A stretch of DNA of 64,000 bases. Origin: Deroplatys truncata (Eukaryota; Arthropoda; Insecta; Mantodea; Mantidae). Positions within the stretch are counted from its first letter, which is position 1. The number at the start of each line of letters is the position of its first letter. Position numbers and translations under genes: made by a program. The stretch lies in assembly GCA_030765065.1 (NCBI GenBank), contig CM060978.1, positions 114,681,692 through 114,745,691 of the forward strand. The letters run 5' to 3'. The notes under the pieces are model-generated. The model made no database searches and was not told where the DNA came from. It saw only the letters and a program-made list of their open reading frames with translations. Below, piece after piece: positions 9,837 through 20,850 of the stretch.

Positions 9837-12800
9837 AGACTCATCACGCTATGTAACAACACGATCACGCTATGTAACAACATGTTCACGCTATGTAACA
9901 ACATGATCACGCTATGTAACAACATGATCACGCTATGTAACAACATGATCACGCCATGTAACAACATGATCACGCTATGTAACAACATGATCACGCTATG
10001 TAACAACATGATCACGCTATATAACAACATGACCACGCTATGTAACAAAACGATCACGCTAAGTAACAACACGATCACGCTATGTAACAACACGATCACG
10101 CTATGTAACAACATGATCACGCTATGTAACAACCTGAGTACGCTATGTAACAACATGATCACGCCATGTAACAACATGATCACGCTATGTAACAACCTGA
10201 TCACGCTATGTAACAACATGATCACGCTATGTAACAACATGATCACGCTATGTAACAACATGATCACGCTATGTAACAGACTCATCACGCTATGTAACAA
10301 CATGATCACGCTATGTAACAACCTGAGCACGCTATGTAACATGATCACGCTATGTAACAACATGAACACGCTATGTAACAATACGATCACGCTATGTAAC
10401 AACATGAACACGCTATGTAACAACATGTTCACGCTATGTAACAAACTGATCACGCTATGTAACAACATGATCACGCTATGTAACAACATGATCACACTAT
10501 GTAACAACATGATTACGTTATGTAACAACCTGAGCACGCTATGTAACAACATGATCACGCTATGTAACAACCTGATCACGCTATGTAACATGTTCACGCT
10601 ATGTAACAAAACGATCACGCTATGTAACAACATGTTCACGCTATGTAACAACATGTTCACGCTATGTAACAACATGATCACGCTATGTAACAACCTGATC
10701 ACGCCATGTAACAACATGATTACGCTATGTAACAACTGATCACGCTATGTAACAACATGATCACGCTATGTAACAACCTGATCACGCTATGTAACAACCT
10801 GATCACGCTATGTAACAACATGTTCACGCTATGTAACAACTCGATCACGCTATGTAACAACACGATCACGCTATGTAACAACACGATCACGCTATGTAAC
10901 AACCTGATCACGCTATGTAACAACATGTTCACGCTATGTAACAACATGATCACGCTATGTAACAACCTGATCACGCTATGTAACAACATGATTACGCTAT
11001 GTAACAACTGATCACGCTATGTAATCACACGATCACGCTATGTAACAACACGATCACGCTATGTAACAACTGATCACGCTATGTAACATCATGAACACGC
11101 TATGTAACAATACGATCATGCTATGTAACAACCTGAGCACGCTATGTAACAACATGATCACGCTATGTAACAACATGAACACGCTATGTAACAACCTGAT
11201 CACGCTATGTAACAACATGACCACGCTATGTAACAACCTGATCATGCTATGTAACATGTTCACGCTATGTAACAACACGATCACGCTATGTAACAAAACG
11301 ATCACGCTATGTAACAACACGATCACGCTATGTAACAACACGATCACGCTATGTAACAACTGATCACGCTATGTAACAACATGATCACGCTATGTAACAA
11401 CCTGAGTACGCTATGTAACAACATGATCACGCCATGTAAAAACTGATCACGCTATGTAACAACATGCTCAAGCTATGTAACAACTGATCACGCTATGTAA
11501 CAACATGATCACGCTATGTAACAACCTGAGCACGCTATGTAACAATCTGATCACGCTATGTAACAACACGATCACGCTATGTAACAACTCATCACGCTAT
11601 GTAACAATATGATCACGCTATGTAACAACCTGAGTACGCCATGTAACAACATGATCACGCCATGTAACAACTGATCACGCTATGTAACAACATGCTCAAG
11701 GTATGTAACAACTGATCACGCTATGTAACAACATGATCACGCTATGTAACAACCTGAGCACGCTATGTAACAATCTGATCACGTTATGTAACAACTGATC
11801 ACGCTATGTAACAATATGATTACGCTATGTAACAACATGATCACGCTATGTAACAACATGTTCACGCTATGTAACAACATGACCACGCTATGTAACAAAA
11901 CGATCACGCTATGTAACAACACGATCACGCTATGTAACAAAACGATCACGCTATGTAACAACACGATCACGCTATGTAACAACACAATCACGCTATGTAA
12001 CAACTGATCACGCTATGTAACAACATGATCACGCTATGTAACAACCTGAGTATGCTATGTAACAACATGATCACGCCATGTAACAACTGATCACGCTATG
12101 TAACAACATGCTCAAGCTATGTAACAACTGATCACCCTATGTAACAACATGATCACGCTATGTAACAACATGAGCACGCTATGTAACAACATGATCACGT
12201 TATGTAACAACTGATCACGCTATGTAACAACCTGATTACGCTATGTAACAACATGATCACGCTATGTAATAACATGTTCACGCTATGTAACAACATGATC
12301 ACGCTATGTAACAACATGTTCAAGCTATGTAACAACATGATCACGCTATGTAACAACATGATGACGCTATGTAACAACCTGATCACGCTATGTAACATGT
12401 TCACGCTATGTAACAACTGATCACGCTATGTAACAACATGATCACGGTATGTAACAACCTGAGCACGCTATGTAACAACATGATCACGCTATGTAACAAC
12501 ATGTTCACGCTATGTAACATATTCACGCTATGTAACAACTGATCACGCTATGTAACAACATGATCACGGTATGTAACAACCTGAGCACGCTATGTAACAA
12601 CATGATCACGCTATGTAACAACATGTTCACGCTATGTAACAACACGATCACGCTATGTGACAACACGATCACGCTATGTAACAACATGGACACGTTATGT
12701 AACAACATGGACACGCTATGTAACAACATGAACACGCTATGTAACAATACGATCAAGCTATGTAACAACCTGAGCACGCTATGTAACAACATGATCACGC

Positions 12801-12954
12801 AATGTAGCAACATGAACACTCTATGTAACAACCTGAGCATGCTATGTAACAACATGATCACGCTATGTAACAACCTGTTCACGCTATGTAACAACATGAT
12901 CACGCTATGTAACAACATGATCACGCTATGTAACAACATGATCACGCTATGTAA
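9814..12954. repeat. 20/21-bp minisatellite array, left arm (~3.14 kb)
   Basis: About 150 tandem copies of a unit whose consensus is ATGATCACGCTATGTAACAAC. The CGCTATGTAACA part is nearly invariant, while the first bases vary between a few classes (ATGATC, CTGAGC, ATGTTC, ACGATC, AACTGATC). Most units are 21 bp; the AACTGATC type is 20 bp and some are 18 bp. Runs of 21- and 18-bp units leave both strands open for up to about 300 codons, giving heptad-like LLHSVIM and MITLCNN peptides. I regard these as a by-product of the period. A longer-range period of ~228 bp is visible between 11340 and 12130. Confidence 0.92.
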
Positions 12955-13113
12955 ATAGGTTGGACCATTTAAGTTGAGGCTATACAATATATCCAAAACT
13001 AAGCGTTGTGGAAAGAAATGTCTTTAATAAAACTTGATTGATATTATGACGAAAGTAAATGCCGCTAGTCATGTTTCGTTTGGAGGACGTAGTGAGGGTC
13101 ATTTCAGGGTCTT

Positions 13114-13149
13114 TTTAAATGGGACCCTAATTGTAGGTTCCCATTTAAA
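13114..13149. repeat. Hairpin at the exact centre of the palindrome
   Basis: TTTAAATGGGACCCTA pairs with TAGGTTCCCATTTAAA around the loop ATTG (13130-13133), with one mismatch. Outside this stem the two arms continue pairing through 12955-13315 (CCAAAACTAAGCG against CGCTTAGTTTTGG) and then through the minisatellite. One small asymmetry of about 9 bp lies at 13151-13162. The palindrome therefore has essentially no spacer, as expected if it arose by fold-back copying of one arm. Confidence 0.85.
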
Positions 13150-13315
13150 CAAATAAATTTACCCAAAATGACCCTCATAACGACCTCCAAACGAAACACG
13201 ACTAGCGGCATTTACTTTCGTCATAATATCAATCAAGTTTTATTAAAGACATTTCTTTCTACAACGCTTAGTTTTGGATATATTGTATAGCCTCAACTTA
13301 AATGGTCCACCCTAT

Positions 13316-16300
13316 TTACATAACGTGATCATGTTGTTACAAAGCGTGATCATGTTGTTACATAGCGTGATCATGTTGTTACATAGCGTGATCAGGTTGT
13401 TACATAGCGTGATCGTGTTGTTACATAGCGTGATCGTGTTGTTACATAGCGTGAACAGGTTGTTACATAGCGTGATCATGTTGTTACATAGCATGCTCAG
13501 GTTGTTACATAGAGTGTTCATGTTGCTACATAGCGTGATCATGTTGTTACATAGCGTGCTCAGGTTGTTACATAGCTTGATCGTATTGTTACATAGCGTG
13601 TTCATGTTGTTACATAGCGTGTCCATGTTGTTACATAACGTGTCCATGTTGTTACATAGCGTGATCGTGTTGTCACATAGCGTGATCGTGTTGTTACATA
13701 GCGTGAACATGTTGTTACATAGCGTGATCATGTTGTTACATAGCGTGCTCAGGTTGTTACTTACCGTGATCATGTTGTTACATAGCGTGATCAGTTGTTA
13801 CATAGCGTGAACATGTTACATAGCGTGAACATGTTGTTACATAGCGTGATCATGTTGTTACATAGCGTGCTCAGGTTGTTACATACCCTGATCATGTTGT
13901 TACATAGCGTGATCAGTTGTTTCATAGCGTGAACATGTTACATAGCGTGATCAGGTTGTTACATAGCGTCATCATGTTGTTACATAGCGTGATCATGTTG
14001 TTACATAGCTTGAACATGTTGTTACATAGCGTGATCATGTTGTTACATAGCGTGAACATGTTGTTACATAGCGTGATCATGTTGTTACATAGCGTAATCA
14101 GGTTGTTACATAGCGTGATCAGTTGTTACATAACGTGATCATGTTGTTACATAGCGTGCTCATGTTGTTACATAGCGTGATCATGTTGTTACATAGGGTG
14201 ATCAGTTGTTACATAGCTTGAGCATGTTGTTACATAGCGTGATCAGTTGTTACATGGCGTGATCATGTTGTTACATAGCATACTCAGGTTGTTACATAGC
14301 GTGATCATGTTGGTACATAGCGTGATCAGTTGTTACATAGCGTGATTGTGTTGTTACATAGTTTGATCGTGTTGTTACATAGCGTGATCGTTTTGTTACA
14401 TAGCGTGATCGTGTTGTTACATAGCGTGATCGTTTTGTTACATAGCGTGGTCATGTTGTTACATAGCGTGAACATGTTGTTACATAGCGTGATCATGTTG
14501 TTACATAGCGTAATCATATTGTTACATAGCGTGATCAGTTGTTACATAACGTGATCAGATTGTCACATAGCGTGCTCAGGTTGTTACATAGCGTGATCAT
14601 GTTATTACATAGCGTGATCAGTTGTTACATAACTTGAGCATGTTGTTACATAGCGTGATCAGTTGTTACATGGCGTGATCATGATGTTACATGGCGTACT
14701 CAGGTTGTTACATAGCGTGATCATGTTGTTACATAGCGTGATCAGTTGTTACATAGCGTGATCGTGTTGTTACATAGCGTGATCAGATTGTTACATAGCG
14801 TGCTCAGGTTGTTACATAGCGTGATCATGTTGTTACATAGCGTGATCAGTTGTTACATAGCTTGAGCATGTTGTTACATAGCGTGATCAGTTTTTACATG
14901 GCGTGATCATGTTGTTACATAGCGTACTCAGGTTGTTACATAGCGTGATCATGTTGTTACATAGCGTGATCAGTTGTTACATAGCGTGATCGTGTTGTTA
15001 CATAGCGTGATCGTGTTGTTACATAGCGTGATCGTTTTGTTACATAGCGTGATCGTGTTGTTACATAGCGTGAACATGTTACATAGCATGATCAGGTTGT
15101 TACATAGCGTGATCATGTTGTTACATAGCGTGATCAGGTTGTTACATAGCGTGTTCATGTTGTTACATAGCGTGATCATGTTGTTACATAGCGTGCTCAG
15201 GTTGTTACATAGCATGATCGTATTGTTACATAGCGTGTTCATGATGTTACATAGCGTGATCATATTGTTACATAGCGTGATCAGTTGTTACATAGCGTGA
15301 TCGTGTTGTTACATAGCGTGATCGTGTGATTACATAGCGTGATCAATTGTTACATAGCGTATTCATGTTGTTGCATAGCGTGATCAGGTTGTTACATAGC
15401 GTGATCATGTTGTTACATAGCGTGAACATGTTGTTACATAGCGTGATCAGGTTGTTACATAGCGTGATCGTGTTGTTACATAGCGTGATCGTGTTGTTAC
15501 ATAGCGTGAACATGTTGTTACATAGCGTGATCAGGTTGTTACATAGCGTGATCAGGTTGTTACATAGCGTGATCATGTTGTTACATAGCGTGATCAGTTG
15601 TTACATAGCGTAATCATGTTGTTACATAGCGTGATCAGGTTGTTACATAGCGTGATCATGTTGTTACATAGCGTGAACATGTTGTTACATAGCGTGAACA
15701 TGTTGTTACATAGCGTGATCGTTTTGTTACATAGCGTGAACATGTTACATAGCGTGATCAGGTTGTTACATAGCGTGATCATGTTGTTACATAGCGTGAT
15801 CAGGTGGTTACATAACGTAATCATGTTGTTACATAGTGTGATCATTTTGTTACATAGCGTGATCATGTTGTTACATAGCGTGATCAGTTTGTTACATAGC
15901 GTGAACATGTTGTTACATAGCGTGTTCATGTTGTTACATAGCGTGATCGTATTGTTACATAGCGTGTTCATGTTGTTACATAGCGTGATCATGTTACATA
16001 GCGTGATCATGTTACATAGCGTGATCATGTTGTTACATAGCGTGATGAGTCTGTTACATAGCGTGATCATGTTGTTACATAGCGTGATCATGTTGTTACA
16101 TAGCGTGATCATGTTGTTACATAGCGTGATCAGGTTGTTACATACCGTGATCATGTTGTTACATGGCGTGATCATGTTGTTACATAGCGTACTCAGGTTG
16201 TTACATAGCGTGATCATGTTGTTACATAGCGTGATCGTGTTGTTACATAGCGTGATCGTGTTGTTACATAGCGTGATCGTTTTGTTACATAGCGTGGTCA

Positions 16301-16496
16301 TGTTGTTACATAGCGTGATCATGTTGTTACATAGCGTGATCATGTTGTTACATGGCGTGATCATGTTGTTACATAGCGTGATCATGTTGTTACATAGCGT
16401 GATCATGGTGTTACATAGCGTGAACATGTTGTTACATAGCGTGATCGTGTTGTTACATAGCGTGATGAGTCTGTTACATAGCGTAATGCATGTTGT
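13316..16496. repeat. 20/21-bp minisatellite array, right arm (~3.18 kb)
   Basis: Inverted counterpart of the left array. On this strand the unit reads GTTGTTACATAGCGTGATCAT. The order of unit variants largely mirrors the left array, for example the outermost GATGAGTC, GATCGTG, GAACATG series, but single units have been gained or lost, making this array about 40 bp longer. The CTTGAGCATG marker variant recurs near 14218, 14634 and 14862, showing the same long-range register as the left. Long two-strand open frames occur here too and are not credited as genes. Confidence 0.92.
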
Positions 16497-16746
16497 ACAG
16501 GTCTATACAGATCACCAAACTTAAATTCAGAGTAACAGATCGTTGACATGAAGATGGTAGAGGCATTCCACTAGCTGGAACGATTCAGGAGCTGGAAACG
16601 CTAGGGACACGCAGCGTAATGCATATTCTGAGGTTCTATACAGAGCACCAAACTAATTCAGGAGGTAAAATTTCGTTGAAATGTAGATGACAGGAGCGCG
16701 TCACGATGTTGAACGTTCCGAAATCTGGAAATGTTAGGGACAATCC
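16480..16746. repeat. 133-bp duplication beside the minisatellite, right arm
   Basis: Mirror copy of the two-unit duplication at 9570-9836. It carries the same GGTCTATACAGATCACCAAAC and GGTTCTATACAGAGCACCAAAC pair and ends at the first minisatellite units. Confidence 0.65.
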
Positions 16747-17071
16747 GTTGTGCGGATGGCGACTGTTTCCAGAGAGCATCCTTTTCCACTAATGTTCCCA
16801 GAGAGCATCCTTTTTCCATGCTCGCACTCGTCATGTTCTGGTTACGTGTCGTTGTAATGTAATGTTTCGCTGTTAGGATGGTTTAGTATACATGCCAGGC
16901 AAAAGCCAGGGGTCCGTGCCCTTAAAGATTTGAACCTGAGGTCTGTCCCATTCAACCTGACGTCTACAGGCTCCGTGAACAATAATTGTCTAGATGACTA
17001 ATGTTTCAAGAGAGTATCCTTTCTCCCTGCTATGCATTGATCGCAATTCCCTCCGTCGTCCTCATCCGGGA

Positions 17072-17077
17072 TATATA
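17072..17077 (+). promoter_or_regulatory. TATATA box upstream of the finger gene
   Basis: TATATA lies 91 bp before the ATG at 17168 in otherwise mixed sequence. It is a plausible core promoter for the short transcription unit, but based on motif and spacing alone. A pyrimidine-rich TTTCTTTTAG just before the ATG could instead be a splice acceptor. Confidence 0.3.
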
Positions 17078-17167
17078 CATAGGTGCGTGTTATGAATTCA
17101 TTCATTCGCTTTTAATTCCTTCGAGCGTTAGCATTCACGTATTCATTTAATTTCTTTTAGTTTTAGC

Positions 17168-17635
17168 ATGAGCTACTGCCCGAGAAAATCTGTGCAACTG
17201 ACGAATGAGAAACTCGATTTTTCATACATTACACATGAAGGAAAACGCGTTATTAGATGCTGTGTATGCGGGCGGATTTTTAAGAATCGTTCTTTGTCAA
17301 GATTTAGGTTTCATAGAGCAACATGTTATACTGAATCGACTCTCTCACCTGCACTTGAAGATCCGAAGATGTATAGAGGGGAATGTTATACCGGATCAAG
17401 CCTCTGTCCTTCACTGGAGACTACTGTTGGTGAAAAATCTGGATACATCGGAAGTTGCGAGAATATGAAATCTTCATATGATGATGATTCAGTGATATCA
17501 ACGCTTGAAAATCCAAATAGACTAGTAAATATATTGAGGTTACTAATTGCGTCGAGGGATGCTGGTAATAATAGTCACACACAAGAGATTGAGGAAATTA
17601 TAAGTAAGCTGAAAGCATCTAAAGTTATAGCATGA
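17168..17635 (+). CDS. C2HC zinc-finger-like protein of the palindromic element (155 aa)
   Basis: This is the only gene-like frame in the palindrome with a recognisable motif. Residues 31-53 have the spacing C31-x2-C34-x14-H49-x3-C53, consistent with a zinc-binding C2HC finger (it starts RCCVCGRIF and ends FHRATC). The segment from C53 to E64 (CYTESTLSPALE) is repeated 20 residues later at C73-E84 (CYTGSSLCPSLE), so a 60-bp internal duplication has occurred. The C-terminal third is charged and probably helical (EIEEIISKLKASK). The first ATG follows a possible TATA element and gives the longest frame. The stop overlaps the start of a 69-aa frame (ATGA). The left-arm copy is broken at codon 47. 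DNA binding at the element ends is a guess from the finger; I cannot assign a family. Confidence 0.55.
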   Translation: MSYCPRKSVQLTNEKLDFSYITHEGKRVIRCCVCGRIFKNRSLSRFRFHRATCYTESTLSPALEDPKMYRGECYTGSSLCPSLETTVGEKSGYIGSCENMKSSYDDDSVISTLENPNRLVNILRLLIASRDAGNNSHTQEIEEIISKLKASKVIA

Positions 17636-17841
17636 CAGGATCGAGAAATTGTGTTAATCAATTACTGCCATGGTTAACAGGAACTTTGAAATATCAAAAA
17701 ACTTGTACTTATAAAATACATCATTCAGACATTGTTGAGATGTTTAGTTTTTTTACTGATAATGCAGGTCTCTTTCTGCGTGATGTATATGATTATATAA
17801 CTGAGTGTTTAGAATGTCTAGACTATCACCTTTGCCTTTAG
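17632..17841 (+). CDS. 69-aa ORF overlapping the finger gene stop
   Basis: The start ATG shares bases with the upstream TGA (ATGA), an arrangement more usual in compact viral or transposon genomes than in animal genes. The 69-residue product has five cysteines and a hydrophobic or aromatic C-terminus. An AATAAA polyadenylation signal (17894-17899) follows 53 bp after its stop, so both frames could lie on one short message. It might instead be a second exon or a frameshifted extension of the 155-aa protein; no classic slippery heptamer is visible at the overlap. No family recognised. Confidence 0.4.
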   Translation: MTGSRNCVNQLLPWLTGTLKYQKTCTYKIHHSDIVEMFSFFTDNAGLFLRDVYDYITECLECLDYHLCL

Positions 17842-17893
17842 GAAATATGTATGGTTTTTTGTAAAGGAATGTAATAGGATAATGTTTATAAAA

Positions 17894-17899
17894 AATAAA
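17894..17899 (+). terminator. AATAAA polyadenylation signal after the two-ORF unit
   Basis: AATAAA occurs 53 bp downstream of the 69-aa frame. About 130 bp further on, the opposing 68-aa frame has its own AATAAA on the other strand (18032-18037), which gives a compact convergent gene pair. Confidence 0.4.
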
Positions 17900-18032
17900 T
17901 GTTGTCTGCATTACTTTTTGTAAAGTGATATGTTTTTTTACATGTATTCAGTTAAACTGATTTTTAAAAATTGGTTTACATGAATGTTGTTTATCTTCTT
18001 TTTTCTAACCTAGAATTGTATTCATTTGCAAT

Positions 18033-18239
18033 TTATTTCCATGTCTCTTCCTTACGCTTAGCAGAGCTATCAGTCATTTTATTTTCAACACTAATTTGTG
18101 TTCCAAAACAATGTCGGTCATATATCTTTCTCTTCTTTCTTAAAATTTGCTGCCTGAGTCTTTTTATTACTTTCGTCCTTCTCCATTTTGCAATTTCTTT
18201 ATGTATCAGAGACGAATGAAAGTTGAATGGCATTAGCAA
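18033..18239 (-). CDS. Small basic protein ORF, right-arm copy (68 aa)
   Basis: A 68-residue lysine- and arginine-rich frame on the minus strand, convergent with the finger gene. Its TAA stop overlaps an AATAAA (TTTATT at 18032-18037 on the plus strand). It is identical to the left-arm copy. The basic composition could suit a nucleic-acid-binding peptide, but there is no recognised domain, and an 82-aa hydrophobic frame overlaps on the other strand. Coding status is uncertain. Confidence 0.3.
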   Translation of the reverse strand: MLMPFNFHSSLIHKEIAKWRRTKVIKRLRQQILRKKRKIYDRHCFGTQISVENKMTDSSAKRKEETWK

Positions 18240-18764
18240 TTGTGAATTGATTCAATACAATTGCAGTGATCTGAGATTAGTGAATAATGAATAACGTTTA
18301 TTTCTCAATACTCGATACATAATTAAGTTATATACTTTTAGACTATAATAATATTTGAAAATATTAGGCTATTTACACTATAAATTCACTTCTTTGTTGT
18401 TTGCCTATACTAATCTATGGTCTCAGTACATACAACTCCTGGTTTTCTATGTATCGATGACCCTCTGTCTACTTGTTTATGTTTCATTATATATACCTTT
18501 ATTTTTTTTTAATGTGCCATATGTATGATTTCCTGTGTTACGTCTTGTTACGTGGTTACGTTAGATGATAGACAATGAGAAGATCCAGAACAAACAAGGT
18601 GGGAATAGGTTAGGACGTATACTTCACTGTAAACCGATATACTGTTTGTCCCTCTCCGTCTCGCGCACTACTGTTTAACAAATATAAAGTTTGTAAGGTT
18701 TAGAAAATAAGTATATAAAAGTGTTGTAACGCTGGATGAGAAAGGTTTTATAATCGAATTACTC
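18240..18764. other. Arm sequence without recognised feature (right)
   Basis: Mirror of about 7546-8070. It is AT-rich, with no gene or repeat recognised. Confidence 0.5.
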
Positions 18765-19370
18765 TCTATATTACCGTATAAACCTACATTCCTTTTCCTT
18801 CAATCTCTGTCTATCCTTGTATCTCTCCCGTTTTCCATATTTCTCCCATATAAACGTATACTCTAATCCTCAAACCATGTCTAGACTAGCACCTCTCCTC
18901 GTATACCCTACCGCTCTCATATAAATGCATTTTCCTCCTTGAAGACTCTCTCAACCTAGCACCTACCTTCGTTTTCCCTATATTTTCCCATATAGACGTA
19001 TACTCTCTCATTCAGACCTTCCCGACTAGCCTAGCACTTCTCCTCATATTGCCCTACCTCTCTCATATAAGATACATTCCCTCATTCAACACCGTCTAGC
19101 CTAGCATCGACCCTCGTATTCCCTATCTCTCGCATATAAACGCCTACTCCATCATTCAAAACTCCTATCCTAATACCTCTCCTCGGTTTGCTATATCGCT
19201 CATATTCTACCCTTCAAGTCCTGTTTAGTATAGCATCTTTCCTTGTGTTCCCTATCTCTCTCGTATAAAGCATATCCCTCCCTCCTTTAGCATCTGACTA
19301 GCCTAGCATCAGCCCTGGTATTCCCTATCTCTCCACTATAAATACTTCTATCTAGAGACCTAATGTTTCA
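18765..19370. repeat. ~72-bp degenerate tandem repeat, right arm
   Basis: Inverted counterpart of the left-arm array, pyrimidine-rich on this strand, with a TTCCCTATCTCTC core and CTAGCCTAGCATC in most copies. It shows no copy-number change against the left arm that I can see. Confidence 0.75.
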
Positions 19371-19391
19371 GGAGAGCATCCTTTCCCCTAT

Positions 19392-20850
19392 AAAAGTTTA
19401 TTTGGTGTCTTTATCTTAATTAGTTTAGGAGTTATTAAATTTATAATTAAATTACATTTTATCGGTATTCGAACCCTGGACACCAGAACCAATATTATTT
19501 ACAATATTAGTTTGATATGTTTAAGGGTGCTGTATGCATTTACACCATCAATCTAAGTGATATATTCTAGAGTATAGAGAAAAAATAAGTAAGTGATTGA
19601 AAGATCGGGATTCGAAGTAAGGACAGCTGATTGAAAATTATATACAGTATTAATTGCCCCTCATAGGAGCTATCAATCATGCTTTGGTCAATTCCTCTAC
19701 CTCTCATAGTTTCTGAGATAATGACGATTTAAAATTAGGCTCGAACCCAGAACGTCAGTTATCTAATTACACCTCCACAAGATACTAGCTAATAACATAA
19801 AGGCAATAAAGTTTATTTGGCATCTTTATCTTAATTAGTTTAGAAGTTATTAAATTTATAATTAAATTACATTTTATCGGTATTCGAACCCTGGACACCA
19901 GAACCAATATTATTTACAATATTAGTTTGATATGTTTAAGGGTGCTGTATGCATTTACAGCATCAATCTAAGTGATATATTCTAGAGTATAGAGAAAAAA
20001 TAAGTAAGTGATTGAAAGATCGGGATTCGAAGTAAGGACAACTGATTGAAAATTATATACAGTATTAATTGCCCATCATAGGAGCTATCAATCATGCTTT
20101 GGTCAACTCCTCTACCTCTCTTAGTTTCTGAGATAATGACGATTTAAAATTAGGCTCGAACCCAGAACGTCAGGTATCTAATTACACCTCCACAAGATAC
20201 TAGCTAATAACATAAAGGCAATAAAGTTTATTTGGCGTCTTTATCTTAATTAGTTTAGAAGTTATTAAATTTATAATTAAACTACATTTTATCGGTATTC
20301 GAACCCTGGACACCAGAAACAAAATTATTTACAATATTAGTTTGATATGTTTAAAGGTGCTGTATGCAGTTAAAGCATCAATCTAAGTGATATATTCTAG
20401 AGTATAGAGAAAAAATAAGTAAGTGATTGAAAGATCGGGATTCGAAATAAGGACAACTGATTAAAAATTATATACAGTATTAATTGCCCATCATAGGAGC
20501 TATCAATCATGCTTTGGTCAACTCCTCTACCTCTCTTAGTTTCTGAGATAATGACGATTTAAACATTAGGCTCGAACCCAGAACGTCAGGTATCTAATTA
20601 CATCTCCACAAGATACTACCTAATAACATAAAGGCAATAAAGTTTATTTGGCGTCTTTATCTTAATTAGTTTAGGAGTTATTAAATTTATAATTAAATTA
20701 CATTTTATCGGTATTCGAACCCTGGACACCATGTACCCAAATATACATTCACAAGAAACTATCTAATGACATTAATGTAATAAACTTTATTTGACGTCTT
20801 TATCGTAATTAGTCTCTGAGTTATTAGAAGCTGAATTTGTAATCACTCCT
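19392..20850. repeat. 416-bp higher-order repeat, right arm (3 full units plus flanks)
   Basis: CCCTGGACACC landmarks occur near 19480, 19896, 20312 and 20728, giving three full units against four in the left arm. The unit with the TGTAACTAGATACC and GATTGTTAGC variants (left 5581-5996) has no counterpart, so the arms differ by one whole unit. This explains most of the ~370-bp difference in arm length. Confidence 0.85.

Noticed and set aside
9785-10735. 316-residue open frame of LLHSVIM heptads (and its 308-residue mirror at 15598-16524)
   Set aside because: It arises from 21- and 18-bp units of the minisatellite; the opposite strand is open as well, and 20-bp units end it arbitrarily. No start context or unique domain supports a gene.
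9814-16496. Possible CRISPR-like array
   Set aside because: Short regularly spaced repeats, but there are no unique spacers: units are contiguous and only vary at a few bases. The genome is eukaryotic.
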